Shown: piece after piece, positions 43,845 to 52,001 of the stretch | Layout: every line of letters starts with the position of its first letter | Position numbering within the stretch: the first letter of the stretch is position 1 | From: Acidobacteriota bacterium | GTDB taxonomy: Bacteria > Acidobacteriota > Holophagae > Holophagales > Holophagaceae | Assembly: GCA_016192145.1 (NCBI GenBank) | Contig: JACPUT010000002.1 | Span: 434,001 to 498,000, forward strand | Direction of reading: 5' to 3' | Length of the DNA: 64,000 nucleotides | Made by a program: the position numbers and the translations under genes | The notes under the pieces: model-generated | Databases searched by the model: none | Told to the model about the DNA's origin: nothing | What the model saw: the letters and a program-made list of their open reading frames with translations, nothing else

Positions 43845-44295
43845 GATGGCTGGCGTGGTTATGGGCCTCTGCGATCTCGAGATCGGACTCATACCCCCCC
43901 TGGCTCAGCTCCACGAGCATCCCACCCGTCTCCGCGGGATGGATGAAGGCCACCCGGCACCCGTGCGCGCCCCGGCGCGGCTGGGTGTCCACCATGCGCA
44001 CCCCCTTGGCCATGAGTTCCGCCACCGCGCCATCGATGTCATCCACCTCGAAGCAGACGTGGTGGATGCCGGGGCCCCTCTTCGCGAGGAACTTGCCGAT
44101 GGGCCCTTCGGGATCCGTGGTCTCCAGCCACTCCAGGCGGCTCTCCCCCACGGGGTAGAAGGCGGTGTTCACCTTCTGCTCGGGCACGGCCTCCCGGTGT
44201 TCGGGCTCCATGCCGAAGAGGCGGCGCATGCGATCCATGGCCTCCTCCAATCCGGGGGCGGCGATGCCGAGGTGGTTGATGCGCAGGAGCTTCAT
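43837..44295 (-). CDS. mce: Methylmalonyl-CoA epimerase
   Basis: A 152-residue glyoxalase/VOC-fold enzyme converting (S)- to (R)-methylmalonyl-CoA, needed for propionate or odd-chain fatty acid use through methylmalonyl-CoA mutase. Metal ligands are visible in RINHLGIAA (His), GPGIHHVCFEVDD (His) and MLVELSQ (Glu). The phrase ESRLEWLETTDPEGPIGKFL is typical of the family. No mutase or propionyl-CoA carboxylase gene is in the window. The C-terminal His-rich tail (HNHASHHA) is unusual and overlaps the start of the M28 peptidase gene. Confidence 0.88.
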   Translation of the reverse strand: MKLLRINHLGIAAPGLEEAMDRMRRLFGMEPEHREAVPEQKVNTAFYPVGESRLEWLETTDPEGPIGKFLAKRGPGIHHVCFEVDDIDGAVAELMAKGVRMVDTQPRRGAHGCRVAFIHPAETGGMLVELSQGGYESDLEIAEAHNHASHHA

Positions 44296-44394
44296 GGGGG
44301 CCTCCGGGCCTTTCAGTGTAGGCGGGGAACCGCCAGGGGGCCTGTCCGTGTCATTCCCGGATCCGCGGCTCCCGCGGGTTACTTGGGCACGCTC

Positions 44395-46431
44395 CTAGAA
44401 CCGCCAGGTGAAATCCAGGCTCACCCGCCGGTCGTGGGCGGGCAGGGGCGCGTGGGCTCCGTAATAGGGCTGGAGCAGGGGGTAGCTGGAATTGGCGAGG
44501 TTGGTGATCGATAGCCTCAGATCCTGGCCGGTTCGGTAGACGGCACGCCAGGTGAGGGCGAGGTTGACAAGCACCTTGGCGGGGTAGTGGTCCGTCTGGA
44601 CCAGATTCGGCATGAGGGAATCCGGTGGAACGGAAGACTGGGCCGACGCGGCGTTCTGGTTCTCCCGGGCCGAGGCGTAGAATAGGCTGGGCGCGATATC
44701 CACGGGGCCGAACCGGTGGTTGAAACCCAGGTTGGCCTTCCACGGCGAGACGCCCAGGGGCTTGGAGCGATCGGGCGTGAGGAAGAAGGGATCCGAGCCC
44801 CCACCCGGCTTCGCGTAGCTGAAATTGAAGAAGCCGCTCCAGGCTTCCAGGTTCCACTCCAGGGTGCCTTCCACGCCCCGGGTGCGGTCGGCGCCGAAGT
44901 TGAGGATGTAGAAATTGTAGTTGTCGAGGCCGAAGGAGATGGCCTCGGTGACATCCATCTTGAAGAAGTTCAACCGGCCGATGATGCTCGGCGTGAAGCG
45001 GTATCCTAGCTCCAGCTCCCAGCTCTTGATGACCTCGGGCTCCAGGTAGCCCCGGAACGCGAAGAAGGTGCTGTAGGTCTGGAACAGGGTGGGAGATCGG
45101 AAGGCCTGGCCGTAGAGCAGCTTCGCGTTGAAGGGGCCCGCCGTCGCGGTGACGCCCAACCTCGGCGCGAACACCCCTCCCAGCTCCGCCTCCTCGTAGC
45201 GTCCCCCCAGGATGAACCCCACGGGGCCGGTCTGTTGGGTGTACTGGAAATAGCCGAAGCGCGTGGTCCAAGTGACCTGGGCCAGGCGCCGGGTGGGGTC
45301 GGAAGGATCCCGCATGCCCCCCTGGCCCTGGAGATCCACGCTGCGCTCCCAATCCTGGTACGCGCCCAATCCGAACAGGAACGTGGCGTTCCAGGGTGCA
45401 TCCCAATGGAGGTTCACGTCGGCCTGATGCCGTTCCCGCTCCGTGCCCGAGTGATTCACCCCGCTGCCGGTGCGGGCCTGGGGGAAGATGGCGCCCCCCG
45501 TGTTTTTCGTCAGCTCCACCCGGGGTTCCAGCGTGAGGCCGTCGACCAAGGTGAAGGGGTGGGCGATCTGAACCGCTTGCACATTCCGGGAACCGCTGCC
45601 GATGAGACCCGGCGGCAGGCCCGGCGGAATGGGGTCATGGATGCCTTCACCGCTGTTATCCACCTGGGCGCCGCGGAATTCATGGCGTACGAAGTGGATG
45701 GAGGTTCCGAGGGCCTTGAGGTCCCCCACCAGGTACTGGGTTTCCCGCCGCGTGTTCCCCTTTTCCTGGGGGCTCACGGATCCCGTGAAGAAGGTGTCCA
45801 CGTAGGGTTGGCGGCTGAAGGGGCTGGTCTGGTAGCCGACGTTCAAAGCGAGGCTGCCCTCTTGGGGGAACCGGGCCGCGGCGGTGAGGTAGCCGCCCCC
45901 CGCGTGGGTCCCCGCGCCCAAGGTATCGCCCCGAAGGGTGAATCGCCCCCCCTCGCCGTCGTCCACCTGGTGCGTGATCACGTTGATCACGGCCATGCCT
46001 GCGAATTGGCCGTACATGGCGGAGCCCGGGCCCCGGATCACCTCCACCCGCTCGATCATCTCCGAGGGGTAGCTTCCGTAGTAGTTGGCGTTGGCGTTGT
46101 GGAGGGGGCTCACGCAGATGCCATCCACCATCAGGAGGGCCTTGCCTTCGTGGGCCCAGATCCCCCGGGCGCTCAACCCCGTGAGCACGCCGCCGTCATT
46201 GGCGAAGTCGAAGCCGGGCAGGGCCCGCAGGATATCGGCCAATTCCCGCCAGCCGTAGCGTTCGATATCCGTCCGCGTGATCACGGAGACCACCGAGGGG
46301 GCCTCCTCCTGGCTCTGCTCCAGCCGCGTGGCGATGCTCACCTTGATGGCCCGCAGTTCCTGGAGATCCGGGATCTCCTGGGCCGCGAGGGCCAGGCTGA
46401 ACAGCGGGAGCAGCGTAAGTCGGATGGGCAT
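44395..46431 (-). CDS. TonB-dependent outer-membrane receptor
   Basis: A 678-residue outer-membrane active transporter. A signal peptide (MPIRLTLLPLFSLALAAQ) precedes a plug domain (about 35-150) with VVSVITRTDIERYGWRELAD, GLSARGIWAHEGKALLMVDG and IERVEVIRGPGSAMYGQFA. A 22-strand barrel ends in Phe (VSLDFTWRF). The substrate cannot be read; close neighbours give no clue. ATG at 46431 lacks a good ribosome binding site, and the frame stays open upstream. Its promoter region contains one copy of the 22-bp direct repeat (46510-46531), so the WD40 insertion changed the upstream context of this gene. Confidence 0.9.
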   Translation of the reverse strand: MPIRLTLLPLFSLALAAQEIPDLQELRAIKVSIATRLEQSQEEAPSVVSVITRTDIERYGWRELADILRALPGFDFANDGGVLTGLSARGIWAHEGKALLMVDGICVSPLHNANANYYGSYPSEMIERVEVIRGPGSAMYGQFAGMAVINVITHQVDDGEGGRFTLRGDTLGAGTHAGGGYLTAAARFPQEGSLALNVGYQTSPFSRQPYVDTFFTGSVSPQEKGNTRRETQYLVGDLKALGTSIHFVRHEFRGAQVDNSGEGIHDPIPPGLPPGLIGSGSRNVQAVQIAHPFTLVDGLTLEPRVELTKNTGGAIFPQARTGSGVNHSGTERERHQADVNLHWDAPWNATFLFGLGAYQDWERSVDLQGQGGMRDPSDPTRRLAQVTWTTRFGYFQYTQQTGPVGFILGGRYEEAELGGVFAPRLGVTATAGPFNAKLLYGQAFRSPTLFQTYSTFFAFRGYLEPEVIKSWELELGYRFTPSIIGRLNFFKMDVTEAISFGLDNYNFYILNFGADRTRGVEGTLEWNLEAWSGFFNFSYAKPGGGSDPFFLTPDRSKPLGVSPWKANLGFNHRFGPVDIAPSLFYASARENQNAASAQSSVPPDSLMPNLVQTDHYPAKVLVNLALTWRAVYRTGQDLRLSITNLANSSYPLLQPYYGAHAPLPAHDRRVSLDFTWRF

Positions 46432-46509
46432 GGAGGGGAGCGGGCGACAGGGACTCCTCGGGACCCCGGGCCCCGGTGGTGAATCCGGGCGCTGCCGTGT
46501 CAGGCTTCT

Positions 46510-46531
46510 GGCATGGATCCCCGAACCCCCG
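46510..46531. repeat. 22-bp direct repeat, copy 1
   Basis: Identical to positions 48480-48501 (begins GGCATGGATCCCC). The copies bracket the WD40 gene. The second copy contains the start codon and first codons of the methyltransferase gene, so this first copy looks like a duplicate of that start. Confidence 0.85.
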
Positions 46532-46537
46532 TGAGGG

Positions 46538-48415
46538 TCAGCATCCGGCTTCAAAACCTGCACCACTGATCCGGACTTTGCCATCCGGGGTGCCGCTACG
46601 CTGATCCACATGGGGATCCCGGCGCATGGGGAACCGGTCGGCCTCGGGCCCGGAAAAGGATTCAAGCTCTGGGCCGGACTTGATCAGGCTCCCTTTGGTG
46701 ATATCCCACAGTGCCCCCCAGACGGACTCCTCCCCTCCGTCATTCCAGCCGGCGGACCACCACAGCTGTGATCCATCCACGGAAAATGCCAGCAGCCCTG
46801 CTGCGAAAGGTGCATAGGTGACCTGGTATTCCACCTCCCCTTCCTTCTGAGTGGCGGGAGCCGGCGCCACCGGAGAGGGTAGGTGAGCGGTGGCCTCCAG
46901 GGTTTGCGAATCCAAGATGGTCACCCCAGTCGGATCGAGCATGGCCATTCGGGATCCATCGGCCGAGAACGCGATTTGCCGATCGGAAGCGGGGCGTTGG
47001 GGCAGGGTGCGGAACAGCTCACCGGTAGACGCGTCAAAAACCTTGAGGCCTCCAGGGGTGGGTAGCAGCAGCCAGGGGCGGGTGGGATGGAAGCGGAAAT
47101 GGGAATAGCCCTCGTTTAGAGGCGAGGGAATCCGGCGGACTGAGGCACCCTTGCTGACCTCCCAGATCCGCAGATCGGTACCCTTTTGCTCGCGGCTGGC
47201 GATCCAAGTGCCATCACCGGAAATGCGCACGGTCTCAAGTGGGGCCCGGTGTCCTTCCAAGGTCTGGATCAATCGATGCGAATGGGCATCCCATATCTTG
47301 ATGAGCCAATCCTGGCCGCCAGAGGCGATCCAGAGCCCTCCTGGATCTAAGTCGACGGACTCGACCCCGCCGAGGTGACCTTGCCATTCCGCTTTCTCGC
47401 GACCGCTTTCGAGGATGAGTTGGCCCAAGGGCGCAACGCCTGGTTCCGGAGGGCTCGAGGGGAGAATCATCGTCCGTGCATCTGAGGTGATGGCCACCTG
47501 CGCGGTACTGGCATAGGTATCCACGATGGCTGCGACTTTGGGGGCCGCAAGGTCCAGGACTTCCAAGGTGGAGTTGAAGGCTGAGCTCTCTCCGGACCGC
47601 AGGAGCCAGCGCCGATCGGGGGATCCATGGGGTAGGTTGTACGCGGATTCAAGGCTCCGGTTCACCCAGCCGGCCCAGGCATGATCGGCAGGGGTCAGGG
47701 CGGAGCCCGAAGAACCGCTGAGCTGGGCAGCGGAAATCCGTCCCATCGCTTTCCCGCTCGGGGCGGACCAGGATTGAACCCCTTTGAGATCGATGAGCGC
47801 CAGGAGCTTGCCATCTCCGAGCCAAGATAGGGTGGACTCGTCAGGTATTGGCATGACCGCCGTCTTGAACAACGCCTGCCCGGACTGGAGATAGCGGGCT
47901 TCCACGGAACCGCGATTCACACCTTCATTGCTCTGGCCCGCGATCCACCCCTCCTTGGGGTTGATTGCGAGAGGGGCATGGAGGTTGGGCAACGTTCGAA
48001 TCAAGTTTCCTTGGCTCACTGAGCGGACCTGAACATCCACGCCCTTGCCGCTGGTGACGATGAGATCCGATCCGCCCCAGGCCAAGGCGGTGGGCGCCTT
48101 CGCCAGGTCGAATCGGCGCAAGAGGTTGCACCTGGGGAAATCCCAGATGAGGATCCAGGCACCTTTCGATTTGGCGGCCGATGGGGAACTTAGGGTGGCC
48201 AGTTGATGGCCATCCGGCGAGAGGGCAAGCGCCTGGAGCTGCCCCGGCACCTTCAGGAAAGGCTTGGAAACATTGGAGGCGAGGTCCCGGATCTCCAGCT
48301 CGGTCTGGTTCGCATCGACAGGCAGCCCTTTGGGGGCCAGGCCGCCTTTCAGGGCCAGGGCTGCGGCGCCCGCAATGAGCAGGGCTGCGGCAATCCAAAT
48401 CCAGGCTCGTTTCAT
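46538..48415 (-). CDS. WD40-repeat protein with N-terminal membrane anchor
   Basis: A 625-residue protein. MKRAWIWIAAALLIAGAAAL is a single membrane anchor or uncleaved signal. The remainder forms beta-propeller blades: the clearest are GHLGGVESVDLDPGGLWIAS with IKIWDAH and GHRAPLETVRISGDGTWIAS with LRIWEVS; earlier and later blades are degenerate (LQALALSPDGHQLATL, RQIAFSADGSRMAML). No enzyme domain is present. Third codon positions look less G/C-rich than in neighbours (by eye). The gene is bracketed by a 22-bp direct repeat, which suggests insertion. ATG at 48415 has GAGG nearby. Probably a scaffold or binding protein facing the periplasm. Confidence 0.75.
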   Translation of the reverse strand: MKRAWIWIAAALLIAGAAALALKGGLAPKGLPVDANQTELEIRDLASNVSKPFLKVPGQLQALALSPDGHQLATLSSPSAAKSKGAWILIWDFPRCNLLRRFDLAKAPTALAWGGSDLIVTSGKGVDVQVRSVSQGNLIRTLPNLHAPLAINPKEGWIAGQSNEGVNRGSVEARYLQSGQALFKTAVMPIPDESTLSWLGDGKLLALIDLKGVQSWSAPSGKAMGRISAAQLSGSSGSALTPADHAWAGWVNRSLESAYNLPHGSPDRRWLLRSGESSAFNSTLEVLDLAAPKVAAIVDTYASTAQVAITSDARTMILPSSPPEPGVAPLGQLILESGREKAEWQGHLGGVESVDLDPGGLWIASGGQDWLIKIWDAHSHRLIQTLEGHRAPLETVRISGDGTWIASREQKGTDLRIWEVSKGASVRRIPSPLNEGYSHFRFHPTRPWLLLPTPGGLKVFDASTGELFRTLPQRPASDRQIAFSADGSRMAMLDPTGVTILDSQTLEATAHLPSPVAPAPATQKEGEVEYQVTYAPFAAGLLAFSVDGSQLWWSAGWNDGGEESVWGALWDITKGSLIKSGPELESFSGPEADRFPMRRDPHVDQRSGTPDGKVRISGAGFEAGC

Positions 48416-48479
48416 AATGGCATCCTCAGCTATATGGCCATTATCCCCGAAGCAACCCGTCACTTCCCGACACAATGGG

Positions 48480-48501
48480 GGCATGGATCCCCGAACCCCC
48501 G
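48480..48501. repeat. 22-bp direct repeat, copy 2
   Basis: Second copy of the repeat at 46510-46531. It includes ATG 48483 and encodes the first residues (MDPRTP) of the methyltransferase, so this is probably the ancestral location. Confidence 0.85.
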
Positions 48502-49067
48502 AGTACTGGCAGCAGGTCTACGACACCGAGGCCCGGCCCGGCTGGGACATGGATGCGCCCACGCCCCTGCTGGCGGAGCTGCTCGATCTCGCGGGGCTGG
48601 CGGCCGGGGCCCGTGTGGCCGTGCCGGGGTGCGGCTTCGGCCACGATGCGGCGGAGCTCGCGCGGCAGGGCTTCCGGGTGACCGCCTTCGATTTCGCGCC
48701 GGCGGCCCTGGCGGGGGCCCGCGCCCGGTATGGAACCGCCGTTGATTGGCGACAGGAGGACTGGTTCACCACGGAAGCCGGCCCCTTCGATGCCGTCTTC
48801 GACCACACCTGCTTCGTGGCCATGGAACCCGGGCGCCGCGAGGCCTACGTGGCTCGCACCGGGGAGCTGCTGAAGCCCCGCGGCCGTTGGCTGCTGGCCG
48901 CCTTCCACGACGTGCAGGATCGGCCGGGGCCGCCCTTCGCGGTGCCCATGGAAGACCTCCGCCGCCTGGCGGAAGCCCGGTTCGAAATCCTGCATCTGGC
49001 CGAGGCCACGCGCAGCCATCCCCGGCGTGCGGGGCGGGAGATGCTGCTGGTGGGGCGGACCCGCTGA
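48483..49067 (+). CDS. SAM-dependent methyltransferase, TPMT-like
   Basis: A 194-residue class I methyltransferase resembling thiopurine S-methyltransferase and thiol/halide methyltransferases. Motif I is VAVPGCGFGHDAAELA with the typical PGCG in place of GCG, motif II is VTAFDFAPAAL and VFDHTCFVAM marks the active-site side. The N-terminal PEYWQQVYDT and GWDMDAPTPLL are typical of the family. The start codon lies in the 22-bp direct repeat that is duplicated beyond the WD40 gene. The native substrate is unknown; a small thiol or selenium/arsenic compound is possible. Confidence 0.88.
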   Translation: MDPRTPEYWQQVYDTEARPGWDMDAPTPLLAELLDLAGLAAGARVAVPGCGFGHDAAELARQGFRVTAFDFAPAALAGARARYGTAVDWRQEDWFTTEAGPFDAVFDHTCFVAMEPGRREAYVARTGELLKPRGRWLLAAFHDVQDRPGPPFAVPMEDLRRLAEARFEILHLAEATRSHPRRAGREMLLVGRTR

Positions 49068-49070
49068 GCT

Positions 49071-49364
49071 TCAGGGGCCTTCCTTCAGCTCCCTGCGCCG
49101 GAGGCCCACCACGATCCAGACGGCGGCCGTCCACGTGGGTACCAGTTCCACGAAGGGCAGCAGCTCCACGAGGAAGGTGGGCAGGAAGGCCCAGGACCAC
49201 CCGAGCAGCCGCCACATCAGCACCATGGCGAGGAGGTCCAGGGGCTTGTCGAGCCAAGTGGAGAATCCCCCGCTGAGGGGGAAGAGGCCGATCTGGAGGG
49301 CGTCCACCGCCAGGGCGATGATCCAGGCGACGCGCAGGCGGGCGGGGGTGAGGTCCGGCTTCAT
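49071..49364 (-). CDS. Small membrane protein, 97 residues
   Basis: A short protein with three hydrophobic segments: WIIALAVDALQIGLFPLSG, LLAMVLMWRLLGWSWAFLP and WTAAVWIVVGLRR. I do not recognise a named family with confidence; the pattern resembles small uncharacterised acidobacterial and proteobacterial membrane proteins. It is convergent with the methyltransferase (3 bp apart) and follows mutS by 10 bp on the same strand in reading order, so it may be co-transcribed with mutS. ATG at 49364. Confidence 0.65.
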   Translation of the reverse strand: MKPDLTPARLRVAWIIALAVDALQIGLFPLSGGFSTWLDKPLDLLAMVLMWRLLGWSWAFLPTFLVELLPFVELVPTWTAAVWIVVGLRRRELKEGP

Positions 49365-49374
49365 GCGGCCGAGC

Positions 49375-51915
49375 TTATCGGACTTCCTTCTGCTTGGCCG
49401 CCAGCCAGTTGAGCGCGTCGAGGGGCGTCATGCGGGATAGGTCGAGCCCGTCCAGTTCCTCTCGGAGGGGATCAGGCGCCGACTCGAAGAGGGGCAGCAG
49501 CGGCTGGGCCACGTCCTGCCTGGGGCGCGCGGGTGGCGGCACGGGGGCTTCCGGCAGATCCTGGAGCAGGCGCCGGGCCTGCTGGATGACGGGCCGGGGC
49601 AGGCCCGCCAGCTTGGCCACCTGGATGCCGTAGCTGCGGTCGGCGGGGCCCTCCTGGATGCGGTGGAGGAAGAGGAGCTGATCCTCCCACTCCTGCACTT
49701 CCACATGGAGGTTGGCGATGCGGGTGTCATCCGCCAGCTTCGTGAGTTCGAAGTAGTGGGTGGCGAAGAGGGTGCGCGGGGCGCCGCCCTTGAGATCCCG
49801 CAGGAAGCAGGCGATGGCTTCGGCCAGGGCGAGTCCGTCGCGCGTCGAGGTTCCCCGGCCGATCTCGTCCAGGATCACAAGGCTGGCGGGGGTGACCTGA
49901 TTCAAGATGCGGGCGGTCTCCGTCATTTCCACCATGAAGGTGGACTGGCCCTTCGATAGGAAGTCGCTGGCGCCGATGCGGGTGAAGATGCGATCCACCA
50001 GGCCGAAGCGCAGCAATTCCGCGGGTACGAAGGAGCCCACCTGGGCGAGCACCACGAGTAGGGCTGCCGTGCGTAGGAAGGTGCTCTTGCCGCCCATGTT
50101 GGGACCCGTGACGACGGCCATGGGCAGATCGGCGCTGAAGCGCAGGTCGTTGGGGATGCACTCGCGGCCCATGCGGGCCTCCAGCATGGGATGGCGGGCG
50201 CCGGCCATCACGAGTTCGCGGGTGTCGCTCAATTCCGGCCGCGTCCACCCGGAGAGGCGGGCCCGCTCCGCGAAGGCGCAGAGCAGATCCAGCTTCGCCA
50301 AGGCCTGGCTCAGGGCCGTCAGCTCCGCGCGAGCGGCGAGGACGAGGGCCAGGAGCCGCTTGAAACCCGCTTCTTCGAGGCGCGCCTGATCGCTTTCCGC
50401 GGAGAGGAGCCGCTGCTCGAAGGCCATGAGCTTTTCCGTGGTGAAGCGCTCGGCGTTGGCGAGGGTCTGCTTGCGGATGAAGTGGGCGGGCGCGGCGGCG
50501 AGGTTGGCTTTGGTGATCTCGAAGTAGTAGCCGAAGACGCGGTTGTACTTGATCTTCAGGCTCTGGATGCCCGCGGCGGCGCGCTCCTCTTCTTCCAATT
50601 CCAGCATCACCTGTTTGGCGTCCCGGGCGAGGCGGCGCACGGCGTCCAATTCGGCGTTCTCACCTTCGGCGATGACGCCGCCCTTTTCGATAGCCAGGGG
50701 CGGTTGTTCCGTGAGGCAGCGCTTCAATTCCTCGCGCAGCCCATCGCAGAGGGGCGTTGCATCCTCCCAAAGCCCCAGCGAAAAGGCCTCCTCCAGGAAG
50801 CCCATTTCGCGAAGCTGCGAAGGCAGCTTCGCGGCCTGGATGAGCCCTTCGCGCAGGCTCGCCAGCTCCGGCGGGGTGGCCAGGTTCAGGGCCACGCGGC
50901 CCAACAGGCGATCCAGATCGGGGATGCCCTTGAGGATGGATTGCAGGGGATCGCGGCGGCTGTCGGCCGTGAGCCAGGCCACCTGTTGCCAACGGCGCTC
51001 CAGCGCTTCGCGTTCGCGCAGGGGTTGGTCCAGCCAGGTGCGCAAAAGGCGGCTGCCCATGCGGGTGCGGCCCAGATCCAGCAATTGGAAGAGGCTGCCG
51101 CTCTTCGAACCGTCGAGGCTGTTGCCGTGGATCTCGAGGTGGCGGGCGCTGGTGGCGTCGAGCAGGGGGCCCGTGGCACCCAGTTCCAGGGTGACGCCTT
51201 GCAGGTGGGCGGGCTTGCCGCGCTGGGTGGTCTCCACCTGATCCAATAGCGCGGCCAGCGCGCCGAGGGCGGCGGGGTGGGCTTCGAGGCCCACGCCCTC
51301 CAGGTGCTTCCATCCGAAGAAGGCCTTCACCGTCTCCGCGGCGCGGCTGGCTTCAAAACGCCAGAGGGGCTGCCGGGCGATGGGGATGTCCAGGGCGGGC
51401 GCCTCGGCGCCTTCGGCGAGCACCAGCTCGTGGGGGGCGAGCCGATCCAGGGTGGATTCCAACAGCTCGGGCCCCTCGCCGGGGATCACGCGGATCTGCC
51501 CCGAGGCCAGCTGCAGCAGGGCCAGGCCCCAGGTGGTGCCTGAGCGGTGCAGCGCGCCGAGCCACCGGCCGTCGTCATCCAGCCAGGTGCCCGGGGTGAT
51601 GATGCGGGAGATGGCCCGGGGCAGCAGCCCCTTCACTTCGTCGGCCTTGGCCGTGGGCTCCGCGATGGCCGCGGAGAAGCCCGCCGCCAGCAGCTTGGGC
51701 AGGTAGCTCTCCAACGCGAAGTGCGGCACGCCGCACATGGGCGTTTCGGATTCGGAGCCCTTGCCGCGCAGCGTGAGCGCGATCTCCATCACGGGCGCCG
51801 CCTTGATGGCGTCTTCGCCCAGCAACTCGTAGAAGTCCCCCATGCGCGTCAGCAGGATGGCCTCGCCCGCCTCGCGCTTGAGGCCGGCGATCTGCTGCAT
51901 CATCGGGGTGGACAT
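49375..51915 (-). CDS. mutS: DNA mismatch repair protein MutS
   Basis: Recognises mispairs and small loops and recruits MutL. 846 residues, normal length. Mismatch-binding GDFYEL (the Phe-x-Glu motif) is near residue 27. The connector, lever and clamp regions follow. The ATPase has Walker A VTGPNMGGKST, LVILDEIGRGTSTRDG (Walker B) and FATHYFELTKLAD. A MutL/beta-clamp-type tail is at the C-terminus. ATG at 51915. A hairpin element begins 10 bp upstream of the start, so the 5' leader of the mRNA would be strongly structured. Confidence 0.97.
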   Translation of the reverse strand: MSTPMMQQIAGLKREAGEAILLTRMGDFYELLGEDAIKAAPVMEIALTLRGKGSESETPMCGVPHFALESYLPKLLAAGFSAAIAEPTAKADEVKGLLPRAISRIITPGTWLDDDGRWLGALHRSGTTWGLALLQLASGQIRVIPGEGPELLESTLDRLAPHELVLAEGAEAPALDIPIARQPLWRFEASRAAETVKAFFGWKHLEGVGLEAHPAALGALAALLDQVETTQRGKPAHLQGVTLELGATGPLLDATSARHLEIHGNSLDGSKSGSLFQLLDLGRTRMGSRLLRTWLDQPLREREALERRWQQVAWLTADSRRDPLQSILKGIPDLDRLLGRVALNLATPPELASLREGLIQAAKLPSQLREMGFLEEAFSLGLWEDATPLCDGLREELKRCLTEQPPLAIEKGGVIAEGENAELDAVRRLARDAKQVMLELEEEERAAAGIQSLKIKYNRVFGYYFEITKANLAAAPAHFIRKQTLANAERFTTEKLMAFEQRLLSAESDQARLEEAGFKRLLALVLAARAELTALSQALAKLDLLCAFAERARLSGWTRPELSDTRELVMAGARHPMLEARMGRECIPNDLRFSADLPMAVVTGPNMGGKSTFLRTAALLVVLAQVGSFVPAELLRFGLVDRIFTRIGASDFLSKGQSTFMVEMTETARILNQVTPASLVILDEIGRGTSTRDGLALAEAIACFLRDLKGGAPRTLFATHYFELTKLADDTRIANLHVEVQEWEDQLLFLHRIQEGPADRSYGIQVAKLAGLPRPVIQQARRLLQDLPEAPVPPPARPRQDVAQPLLPLFESAPDPLREELDGLDLSRMTPLDALNWLAAKQKEVR

Positions 51916-51924
51916 AAAAGCCTA

Positions 51925-52001
51925 TTAACCACAGAGGTCACAGGGGGCACAGAGGAAAACGAGAAGGCTTTCTCTGTGCCCTCTGTGACCTCTGTGGTTA
52001 A
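51925..52001. repeat. Tandem-word hairpin element C (CACAGAGG words)
   Basis: Left arm 51925-51955 starts TTAACCACAGAGG and contains three 9-bp words like CACAGAGGT; right arm 51973-52001 is its inverted copy with about one mismatch. The loop is about 17 bp. It exactly fills the gap between the aminotransferase stop and the mutS start region. Confidence 0.9.

Noticed and set aside
46510-48501. Insertion sequence around the WD40 gene
   Set aside because: There is a long direct repeat but no transposase and no terminal inverted repeats, so it is reported as an insertion-like pattern only.
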